DNA from: Thermoplasmata archaeon
GTDB lineage: Archaea; Thermoplasmatota; Thermoplasmata; Thermoplasmatales; Thermoplasmataceae
Direction: 5' to 3'
Assembly: GCA_021816745.1 (NCBI GenBank)
Contig: JAKAWY010000005.1
Coordinates: 1 to 38,231 of the forward strand
DNA length: 38,231 nt
Made by a program: the position numbers and the translations under genes. How positions within the stretch are numbered: position 1 is the first letter of the stretch; each line of letters opens with the position of its first letter. The notes beneath the pieces were generated by a model, which was not told the DNA's origin, did no database searches, and was given only the letters and a program-made list of their open reading frames with translations. This document shows positions 8,365 to 14,415 of this stretch, in pieces.

Positions 8365-9528
8365 TTATATCATCTCAATAAGTAGAAATCCGTTATTAAA
8401 CTCTGCGTTAGAAGGAGTCTTTTCACTGAGAGACTGGGGCAGGAAAAAAACTCTTCTCCAGTTTTCCACCTGTACTATAAGTTCACCGCCCCTGTTATGG
8501 AGCTCCAATTTCTCTTTGGATACAAATGGAAATTTCATCTTGATAAAGGACTTGTCCTTCTTTGATATAAATTCCACAGGAGGTTGCAGATCGGAGAGGA
8601 TATCCCAAGGTTTCAAATCACCGTATATTTCCTTTCCCATTTCCATAAGAAGATTGTTGCCTGTCGGTTCAATATCATTCATAAAGACCTTCAGTATTTT
8701 TATGTCGGAGAACGATTCTTCAATATTCCGAAGTATAATTGCCTGGGATTCTCTCCATTTTGCCAGAAAGTTGCCTGAAGTCTCAGAGTATATTTTGTTT
8801 ACAATTATGGAATCTACGTTGTATCCGTACATCATCAGGTAGGTGTATGCTCGTTTTGTCTCGTTGAAAGACATGGTATCAGGATTGCTCACCAGCCTTA
8901 TGGTGGTAATTTTTTCGTCTGTGAGTATTTTCCTTACGTCCCTCATTCTTGAATACAGTTCCTCTATGCTCTGGAATACGTTATCATCGGGCAGTGGGAT
9001 ATTTAAAAATGGCTTGACGAAAGGCCTGACAACCTTTGCAGTTTTCCTGCTGATGGGGAATATTCTTTCCATGTACCATGACAGGGCTTCAGGGAATGAT
9101 AATAATTTAAGAGATTCTCCAGTGGGAGCTGTATCCATTATAATTACATCATAGTCACCCTTTTCCATGTAGTATAGAATATAGAGCAGTTGAGAAGCCT
9201 CATCAAATCCTGGAAGAGTTGCAATTTCTTCTGCAGCGATTCCTTCAACTCCCTGTGATCTCATAAGTGCTGTAAGATATATTTTCAGCTTGTCCCAGTA
9301 TTTTTTTATTGCATCAGTAGTGCTGATTTCCTGGACATCCAGATTTTCCATGACCTTCACAGGTTCAGGGGAAGTATCGATCAAAAATGCGTCTCTAAGG
9401 CTATGTGCAGGATCTGTGGAAATTATAAGGGTTTTCTTTCCCTCCATTGCACAACTAATGCCAGTGGCAGCCGAAACGCTGGTTTTTCCAACACCTCCTT
9501 TTCCCGTGAAAAGTATTATTCTCTGCAT
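8365..9528 (-). CDS. Get3/ArsA-family ATPase with C-terminal HSP20-like domain
   Basis: A 387-residue SIMIBI-class ATPase. The deviant P-loop GKGGVGKT (9-16), switch I STDPAHSLRDAF (about 38-49) and switch II DTAPTGESLKLLSFP (about 131-145) identify the ArsA/Get3 (TRC40) family, which covers arsenite-pump ATPases and targeting factors for tail-anchored membrane proteins. There is one ATPase domain, so it should act as a dimer. Residues about 310-387 are beta-rich (KMKFPFVSKEKLELHNRGGELIV is typical) and match the HSP20-like domain found at the end of some ArsA relatives. No arsenite pump or regulator is nearby, so a chaperone or targeting role is more likely than arsenic resistance, by inference. 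It starts one nt after the prenyl synthase stop and is followed one nt later by a 66-residue gene. Confidence 0.88.
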   Translation of the reverse strand: MQRIILFTGKGGVGKTSVSAATGISCAMEGKKTLIISTDPAHSLRDAFLIDTSPEPVKVMENLDVQEISTTDAIKKYWDKLKIYLTALMRSQGVEGIAAEEIATLPGFDEASQLLYILYYMEKGDYDVIIMDTAPTGESLKLLSFPEALSWYMERIFPISRKTAKVVRPFVKPFLNIPLPDDNVFQSIEELYSRMRDVRKILTDEKITTIRLVSNPDTMSFNETKRAYTYLMMYGYNVDSIIVNKIYSETSGNFLAKWRESQAIILRNIEESFSDIKILKVFMNDIEPTGNNLLMEMGKEIYGDLKPWDILSDLQPPVEFISKKDKSFIKMKFPFVSKEKLELHNRGGELIVQVENWRRVFFLPQSLSEKTPSNAEFNNGFLLIEMI

Positions 9529-9529
9529 T

Positions 9530-10510
9530 TTAAGCCCTTATTCTGCTAATTATACTGTACGCAATCTCAAAAAGTGTCTGAAGATTTGGAGAGTTCTTTG
9601 CCTGCTTCATAGCACCAATTCCATCATCTATGTAGTGTTTTGCCAATTCCAGTGAATTGTCCACAGCTCCACAGTCCACAAGGAAATTTTTTGCAGCATT
9701 GATGCTTTCAATATCTGTTCTGGTTCCCCGTATGACATTCTTTAAATTCACAGTGTCCACGCTTTCCTTTCCCCTTAATGCAAAAATCATCGGAAGTGTC
9801 AAGGCACTGTGCTTGAAATCCATGAAGGTCTGCTTTCCTATCAATTCCTCTTTACCCACTATATCCAGTATATCATCTGTGATCTGGAAAGCCATTCCAA
9901 TATTATAGGCAAATTTGAACATGTTTTTTTGTGTCTCCAAATCTGCGCCAGCTGCAATTGTGGCAGATCTTGCACCAGCACCAAAGAAGTATGCTGTTTT
10001 ATTGGTGATAATATTCTTGTAGATTGATTCGGTTATGTTCAGGTTTCCAAGATTTCTGGACTCAGTAATCTGTCCTTCTGCCAGTTTCCGTGCAGCCATG
10101 GCCACAGTGTCGGATACGTCATTGCCGTATTTTGCTCCCAGCCGATAGGCGACTGAAAATAAAAAATCGCCTGTAACAATGGCGTCCTGAATGTTATATT
10201 TTTTATGTAATGCTGGCTGGCCCCTTCTTTCCTCAGCTTCGTCAATTATGTCATCATGAATGAGGCTTGCAGAATGCATCAATTCGTACGCAACTGCGAG
10301 ATCCAGAGCATAAGAAATATCCCTGTCGGTGTTCATTTCATATGCCAGCAGGACTATCAATGGCCTTAATCGCTTACCTCCAGCCCTGATATTGTATAGG
10401 GACATCTGTGTCAAATCAGAGTTGTCTGTAATCAGAACCTCTTCAATCCTGCTATTTATCAGGGATAACTTACCACTGAGGTCCATTGAGAGGTTGAGAG
10501 TATCACTCAT
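9530..10510 (-). CDS. polyprenyl (probably geranylgeranyl) diphosphate synthase
   Basis: Trans-prenyltransferase condensing IPP with allylic diphosphates; in archaea it makes the C20 chain for ether lipids. At 326 residues it has both metal-binding motifs: DDIID at 86-90 (LIHDDIID) and DDILD at 212-216 (ITDDILD). GGKRLRP (44-50) is the IPP-binding segment. Small residues A81 and S82, five and four positions before the first Asp, leave a deep chain pocket and favour C20 or longer over C15. It is the first gene of a minus-strand operon with the Get3/ArsA-like ATPase. With EgsA at 16.8 kb it supplies both precursors of the membrane lipid. The exact product length cannot be read from sequence. 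Confidence 0.93.
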   Translation of the reverse strand: MSDTLNLSMDLSGKLSLINSRIEEVLITDNSDLTQMSLYNIRAGGKRLRPLIVLLAYEMNTDRDISYALDLAVAYELMHSASLIHDDIIDEAEERRGQPALHKKYNIQDAIVTGDFLFSVAYRLGAKYGNDVSDTVAMAARKLAEGQITESRNLGNLNITESIYKNIITNKTAYFFGAGARSATIAAGADLETQKNMFKFAYNIGMAFQITDDILDIVGKEELIGKQTFMDFKHSALTLPMIFALRGKESVDTVNLKNVIRGTRTDIESINAAKNFLVDCGAVDNSLELAKHYIDDGIGAMKQAKNSPNLQTLFEIAYSIISRIRA

Positions 10511-10581
10511 CTTATCAGCCGAGGAGTATTACTTCAATGCAATTTAATCTTATTAAGAAAAAATTTGATTAAATTTGGGTA

Positions 10582-10854
10582 TTACTCCTTCTGAATTGTA
10601 ATTTCTATAGATGAAACATTGGACTCCCCGCGTTCACCCTCAACCTTTTCAGTGCTTATCCTGATGCTTGAATAAGAGGATTTTGGAAGGAACCTGTTTT
10701 TCGTTATTTCAGCAATGTCCACTGCCTTGCTGATTGCTTTTCCCCTTGCTTTTACTGTAATTTTGTCGATATTGCTGTTGAACTGGGTTACTATTGCCAG
10801 TACGTAATTCATTGTAGGCTTTTTTCCGACGTAGATTATGTTTTCTTCGGCCAT
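10582..10854 (-). CDS. albA: Alba chromatin/nucleic-acid binding protein
   Basis: A dimeric archaeal protein of 90 residues that coats DNA and RNA. The N-terminal signature IIYVGKKPTMNYVLA, with K11 and K12 in the nucleic-acid binding position, and the downstream ITVKARGKAISKAVD segment are diagnostic. The open frame extends 30 codons further upstream, but that part is unlike Alba. The ATG at 10854 is preceded, four nt away, by GTGAT (10859-10863), matching the Shine-Dalgarno seen before the DUF3501 gene. It lies alone between the prenyl synthase and Lrp genes, all on the minus strand. Confidence 0.95.
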   Translation of the reverse strand: MAEENIIYVGKKPTMNYVLAIVTQFNSNIDKITVKARGKAISKAVDIAEITKNRFLPKSSYSSIRISTEKVEGERGESNVSSIEITIQKE

Positions 10855-10858
10855 TGCA

Positions 10859-10863
10859 ATCAC
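10859..10863 (-). promoter_or_regulatory. Shine-Dalgarno GTGAT deciding the alba start
   Basis: On the minus strand GTGAT lies four nt before ATG 10854. It can pair with ATCAC at the 16S rRNA 3' end and supports the 90-residue form over the 120-residue open frame. Confidence 0.6.
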
Positions 10864-11002
10864 TTGTGCTATCAATTTAACCTTACTATTTAACACTTTT
10901 GAGCGATAAAAGCAGTTATTTGTGCGCAAGTCCGGGAATTGCAATTATTTTATTATTCAAAGAGAAAAAAATAACTTTTAGTTCCTATTTTATTCTTAAA
11001 TC

Positions 11003-11428
11003 CTACTTCAGGCGGATAAGAGTCTCAGTATCCAGAACCTGTTCAATGGATCTTATTCGATCCACTATTTCGTTCAGGTATTCAAGATTATGATATTCCA
11101 CAAGCATGGCCAGATCATTTTTTCCTGATATTTCATAGAAGTTCCCCGGTATTTCTTTAAGTTTTAATAAAACTGTATTCTTCTCAGCATGTGAATATTT
11201 GATCAGTATTATGGCCTCACTCTGGCTTTTCCCCAACTGGATTGTAAATTTTCTTATAACTCCTGAATCCACCAGTTTTGAAATTCTTTTCCTGATAGTA
11301 CCCTCTGAAAGATTCATTATTCTCCCTATTTCAGAATTAGAGAGTCTGGAATTTCTGCTAAGAATATCCAGAATTTGAATATCTCTGGCATCAGATTCAT
11401 GTCTTGATTTATCGGTAGAGTGCTCCAT
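11003..11428 (-). CDS. Lrp/AsnC-family transcription regulator
   Basis: A 141-residue regulator. Residues about 13-62 form the winged helix-turn-helix (DIQILDILSRNSRLSNSEIGRIM, then LSEGTIRKRISKLVDSGVI), followed by the ligand-binding/oligomerisation RAM domain (about 68-141). Family members sense amino acids or other small molecules and act as dimers to octamers. Its target is unknown. Its first codons overlap the end of the upstream 95-residue gene by 20 nt, so the two are co-transcribed and probably coupled. Confidence 0.92.
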   Translation of the reverse strand: MEHSTDKSRHESDARDIQILDILSRNSRLSNSEIGRIMNLSEGTIRKRISKLVDSGVIRKFTIQLGKSQSEAIILIKYSHAEKNTVLLKLKEIPGNFYEISGKNDLAMLVEYHNLEYLNEIVDRIRSIEQVLDTETLIRLK

Positions 11429-11696
11429 CAGACCCCTTGTTCTTTTCAGGGATTCCCCTTTTGATGAGTTCCTTGGGTACCTGGTTCAATCTGATTATGT
11501 TTTGTGCCTGCAGAATGTAAACCGGAAGACCGGTGTCAGGTTGGTTTCCAGCTTTTAAAATACCCACAATTTCCATCTTTACCTGGATGACAGAACCATC
11601 CTCAAGCTTGACTCTTACCCATCTGGGTTCATCTTCTACTTCGAAATTTACTACTTCTGAATTTTCTGGTATCCCGTTGGGCATCATATAAATCAA
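11409..11696 (-). CDS. unknown beta-rich small protein overlapping the Lrp gene
   Basis: A 95-residue protein I do not recognise. It is rich in alternating hydrophobic strands (WVRVKLEDGSVIQVKMEIVGIL, then YILQAQNIIRL), suggesting a small beta-barrel. There is no signal, membrane span or cysteine. It overlaps the start of the Lrp/AsnC gene by 20 nt and likely forms a two-gene operon with it. A strong TATATATA box at 11711-11718 is upstream; its spacing fits an initiation near codons 4-5 (ATG at 11687 or 11684) better than the first ATG at 11696. Confidence 0.7.
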   Translation of the reverse strand: MIYMMPNGIPENSEVVNFEVEDEPRWVRVKLEDGSVIQVKMEIVGILKAGNQPDTGLPVYILQAQNIIRLNQVPKELIKRGIPEKNKGSDGALYR

Positions 11697-11710
11697 TGAT
11701 GTAAAATCAA

Positions 11711-11718
11711 TATATATA
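11711..11718 (-). promoter_or_regulatory. TATA box for the 95-residue/Lrp operon
   Basis: TATATATA centred at 11714.5 is 27.5 nt from ATG 11687. It is the strongest TATA match in the 85-nt spacer between this operon and the divergent kinase gene. Confidence 0.5.
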
Positions 11719-11754
11719 AGGATAGGTAAAATTTCAGTTGTACCGATAATAACA

Positions 11755-11760
11755 TTTATC
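11755..11760 (+). promoter_or_regulatory. TATA-like box for the kinase gene
   Basis: TTTATC, inside ACATTTATCTG, is centred 24.5 nt upstream of ATG 11782, matching the leaderless spacing found elsewhere in the window. Confidence 0.35.
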
Positions 11761-11781
11761 TGAATGTAATTAGGATGAAGA

Positions 11782-12564
11782 ATGGAAAATGAAGTGGAAG
11801 TTTTCGCCGGTCATAAGGATAATTATGAAGTAAAAGGTTTTTTTGCCAGCGGCGGAATGGGAGATATTTTTGACGCATTAGATTCGAGAGGCAATGAGGT
11901 TCTTATAAAGGTACCAAAAAAATTCAATGCAGGAAGAACAGACCCGATGAATATACAGGTATTGAGCGAAATCGAGAACATGAAACTGCTTATTCATCCA
12001 AATGTGGTTAAGTATGTAGACAGCGGAACCAGGGGCAATAAGCCATTTCTTGTAATGGAAAAGATTTATGGAACCAGCCTGAAAGAACAGGTTGAAGATG
12101 TGGACTACAGTTATGAACTTGCAACCAATGTATGCAAAGGAGTCTTATCTGCACTCAGTTATCTTAGATCAAGAAGGGTTGTTCACAGGGATATCAGCCA
12201 TTTGAACATTATTCTTTCAGAAGGAATTCCCAAGATCATAGATTTCAGCACATCCATAAGAATTCCTGAGGAAAATGACTTTTACAGGATCAAGGGTAGC
12301 AGGATAGGTACAGAGAATTTTTCCGCACCTGAACAGTTGAACGAAGGAACCGTGTATATAGATTCAGACATATATTCACTGGGAGCAGTGACATATTATT
12401 CATTGACAGGATTGAAACCTGAGAAGTCCAAGAAAGATCTTAAGCAGATTGAAAGATTCGAAGGCCTTCCTCTTTATTATATAATTAACAACTCCCTTCA
12501 GGATAAAAGATCTGACAGGATAAGAGACCTCAATATTTTTGAGCAGAAATTGAACGGGGCATGA
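11782..12564 (+). CDS. Hanks-type (eukaryotic-like) Ser/Thr protein kinase, variant motifs
   Basis: A 260-residue cytoplasmic kinase domain with no membrane or sensor region. It shows a glycine loop (FFASGGMGDIF, 20-30), ATP-contacting K43 (LIKV), an alpha-C Glu near 63-65, catalytic HRD at 135-137, N142, metal-binding D154 and APE at 182-184, followed by DIYSLGAVTYY (helix F). Two motifs deviate: the DFG triplet reads DFS, and the HRDxKxxN loop reads HRDISHLN, so the usual Lys is Ser. The catalytic Asp, Asn and Lys remain, so activity is plausible. It is divergent from the Lrp operon and followed by tRNA-Arg. Substrates are unknown. Confidence 0.9.
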   Translation: MENEVEVFAGHKDNYEVKGFFASGGMGDIFDALDSRGNEVLIKVPKKFNAGRTDPMNIQVLSEIENMKLLIHPNVVKYVDSGTRGNKPFLVMEKIYGTSLKEQVEDVDYSYELATNVCKGVLSALSYLRSRRVVHRDISHLNIILSEGIPKIIDFSTSIRIPEENDFYRIKGSRIGTENFSAPEQLNEGTVYIDSDIYSLGAVTYYSLTGLKPEKSKKDLKQIERFEGLPLYYIINNSLQDKRSDRIRDLNIFEQKLNGA

Positions 12565-12642
12565 AACCAGTCAATAATCTTTAGCAACGTATATTTTACC
12601 CGTCAAGATAAAATGTAAATTGAAGTGAGTCATATGTGACCT

Positions 12643-12716
12643 GGGCCCATGGGGTAGCCAGGATATCCTGATGGCCTTCGAAGCCGAAGACCCGGGTTCG
12701 AATCCCGGTGGGCCCG
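12643..12716 (+). tRNA. tRNA-Arg (TCG anticodon)
   Basis: The acceptor stem GGGCCCA/TGGGCCC is perfect, the T arm CCGGG-TTCGAAT-CCCGG is perfect, and the anticodon loop CTTCGAA gives TCG, with discriminator G. The anticodon stem is weak: position 27 A faces 43 A and 28 T pairs with 42 G. CCA is not encoded. A hairpin with a T run follows. Confidence 0.93.
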
Positions 12717-12724
12717 TGACTGGC

Positions 12725-12753
12725 AAAGTGTAAAAACACACTTTTTTATTTTT
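12725..12753 (+). terminator. hairpin plus T-run after tRNA-Arg
   Basis: AAAGTGT (12725-12731) pairs perfectly with ACACTTT (12738-12744) across a 6-nt A-rich loop, followed by T-rich sequence. The T-run alone would suffice for archaeal termination. 12754-12845 holds no gene that I can see. Confidence 0.6.
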
Positions 12754-12845
12754 GCAAATGAAACAATAGTGGAAATTTTCGTGGTACTCTCCTTATGAAA
12801 TCGTAAAAAAAGTATTAACTTAAATTGGAAGGCTAATTTGGAAAA

Positions 12846-13214
12846 TCATGGCCCTATACTGAGATGCTCATGTAAAATCTGCCACCCGTCGTTAATTAAT
12901 CTGAGAATGGTGGTACCCCTTCCTTCAGCAACAGTCAGTTTATCATCAATATAGCCCTCCGACCTGAAATTGTACACGCATGCTGCATAATCGTTATTTT
13001 CTATTATCCATTTCAAATTAGTGAGCAGGTATTTTTCATCCTTGATCTGTTCCCATGTATTTTCAAAGGCTTTCCTGATCTTGTCTTTTCCAATGAATGT
13101 ACCATCGCTGAACCAGAAAATAGCATTTTGGCCTATGAATTCCTCAACCAGGTTATAATTCCTGGAATTTGCGGCAGATTCGTACCTTTTCATAAACTGT
13201 TCGGGTGATTCCAT
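12846..13214 (-). CDS. SnoaL/NTF2-like domain protein
   Basis: A 122-residue single-domain protein with the cone-shaped NTF2/SnoaL-like pattern: an N-terminal helix (FMKRYESAANSRNYNLVEEFI), the FWFSDGTFIGKDKIRKAFENTW segment, then beta strands ending in GRGTTILRLINDGWQILHEHLS. The family includes isomerases, hydrolases and small-molecule binding proteins, so no reaction can be assigned. There is no signal peptide. It stands alone between tRNA-Arg and tRNA-Gly on the minus strand. Confidence 0.8.
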   Translation of the reverse strand: MESPEQFMKRYESAANSRNYNLVEEFIGQNAIFWFSDGTFIGKDKIRKAFENTWEQIKDEKYLLTNLKWIIENNDYAACVYNFRSEGYIDDKLTVAEGRGTTILRLINDGWQILHEHLSIGP

Positions 13215-13389
13215 TTGTTCCTGGCTACAATACCGTATTCATGATATAGATGTTTCTAAAATAATGGCTAAATCCTAAGTTTTGAAAGATAAAGCCCATG
13301 GAAATGATTATATTATTCAATGTTATAACACAAAAAATCCCATAGCAATCCCTTTCCCCATTATGCAGATATCAGGGATTTTGAGAAAA

Positions 13390-13462
13390 GCGGGTGTGGT
13401 GTAGCCTGGTAACACGCGAGCTTGCCAAGCTCGTGCCTCGGGTCCAAATCCCGGCACCCGCA
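13390..13462 (+). tRNA. tRNA-Gly (GCC anticodon) with C at position 55
   Basis: The acceptor GCGGGTG/CACCCGC and anticodon stem CGAGC/GCTCG are perfect; loop TTGCCAA gives GCC and the variable loop has 4 nt. The T arm is TCGGG-TCCAAAT-CCCGG, so position 55, almost universally T (pseudouridine in RNA), is C. Otherwise it is a sound tRNA. Its 3' end is duplicated at 16682-16697 with the canonical T at the matching position, suggesting this is the target site of an integrated element. Confidence 0.9.
13445..13460 (+). repeat. direct repeat copy 1 (tRNA-Gly 3' end, att-like)
   Basis: CAAATCCCGGCACCCG, inside the T arm and acceptor stem of tRNA-Gly, is identical to 16682-16697. The base just before it is C here and T in the other copy. 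Confidence 0.75.
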
Positions 13463-13831
13463 TAACCATAAAGATCCGATGCGTATTATTTTAACCTGCT
13501 AAATTATGTAGTTATTATTTAATAGAGATCTCCTGATTTATAAATATATTTTTATCATTATTTTTATTTAGGAATTATCAATAATATTTCATTCAAAGAA
13601 TGTTTTTCAAACAACAATTCTAAAACTAAATACCATTATGAGAATGGGTTGTCAGTTTTCCATCCTTTCTCAATATTCTTGGGGGGCTCGTATAACTCTT
13701 CCAAAAAAAGAATGAAGAACTTACAGAGAACAAGCTATCTAAACAAATGTTCAATCTTTGTTGGGTTTTCTTGTTTCCTCCCCATTCATAAGAACATCCC
13801 TTCTTATGTATGGAGAAATAAGCGGCAGTTT
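13463..13831. other. AT-rich stretch without a supported gene
   Basis: 369 nt downstream of tRNA-Gly. A reading frame from 13649 runs into the membrane-protein gene, but its first 61 codons look like translated spacer: no domain, odd composition and no promoter box at the expected distance. I see no RNA gene or transposase here. If the island is an integrated element, this is its left end. Confidence 0.5.
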
Positions 13832-14197
13832 ATGCTGGGAAAATTCCCATTCAAAAAAAGGCAAAGTAAACCCGATGAAAGGAGGGTGAAACCAATAATT
13901 GGACACCGGACTCCTGAACTGATCTCCCCTCTCCATATTTTTTCACATCCGTTGGGAGTATCCTACGGTGTCCATATCGGGTCGATGCATGTACTTGGTG
14001 GGATTTTCCTCTTGTCACTCCTTGCAGCTTTTGAGGTATTTTCAATACCTGCTGCAAAAGGTATTATCAATTTGTTTGGGTTTACAAAGGGGTTGGCAGG
14101 CTGGACATGGATAGGAGTTGCCATGCTAAGCGGTGGAATTGCTGTGGTACTCCACAAAGAAGAAGAAAACGATAAATATAGGAATGGGATAAGATAA
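13832..14197 (+). CDS. small two-helix membrane protein
   Basis: A 121-residue protein that I do not recognise. The first 45 residues are basic and His-containing (FPFKKRQSKPDERR), followed by two hydrophobic helices, about residues 50-70 (MHVLGGIFLLSLLAAFEVF) and 88-106 (GWTWIGVAMLSGGIAVVL), and a charged tail. ATG 13832 is preferred over the open frame's first ATG at 13649, because the protein-like composition begins here and TTATGTAT is centred 24.5 nt upstream. A 33-codon membrane-protein gene follows 2 nt downstream. It lies inside the tRNA-Gly island. Confidence 0.6.
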   Translation: MLGKFPFKKRQSKPDERRVKPIIGHRTPELISPLHIFSHPLGVSYGVHIGSMHVLGGIFLLSLLAAFEVFSIPAAKGIINLFGFTKGLAGWTWIGVAMLSGGIAVVLHKEEENDKYRNGIR

Positions 14198-14199
14198 AT

Positions 14200-14301
14200 A
14201 TGTATTCCTCCAAGAAGAAGATTGACTACACGTTAATATTCGGTTATTTTCTCATAGCCGGAGGTACATTAATCCTAGCATACGTTTTTGGCTTGATCTA
14301 A
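14200..14301 (+). CDS. 33-residue single-span membrane peptide
   Basis: A short frame beginning ATG TAT TCC and ending in TAA at 14299-14301. It encodes a lysine-rich head (MYSSKKKIDY) and one hydrophobic helix (LIFGYFLIAGGTLILAYVFG). It begins 2 nt after the stop of the two-helix membrane protein, which argues for a shared transcript and possibly a shared complex. A basic head followed by one span is typical of small membrane subunits, but no function can be assigned. Confidence 0.5.
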   Translation: MYSSKKKIDYTLIFGYFLIAGGTLILAYVFGLI

Positions 14302-14415
14302 ACAGTATTCTTTATTTTTGTTACTGCAGTATCAAACATCGTTTTCTTTTTCCTTGAGAGATCTCCTTCCAATATTTTTAAAAAAAAAGAGTTGTGATAA
14401 ATTTATTTTTATATA

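Noticed and set aside
8357-8842. 161-codon plus-strand frame over the ArsA/Get3-like gene
   Set aside because: Covers a conserved ATPase gene on the minus strand; no protein-like features.
8365-9528. Arsenic-resistance (ArsA pump ATPase) assignment
   Set aside because: Single ATPase domain, no arsB, arsR or arsC nearby and an operon with lipid synthesis; Get3-like role is more likely.
13649-13831. N-terminal 61-codon extension of the two-helix membrane protein
   Set aside because: No signal, domain or promoter at the expected place; composition looks like spacer, so ATG 13832 was chosen.
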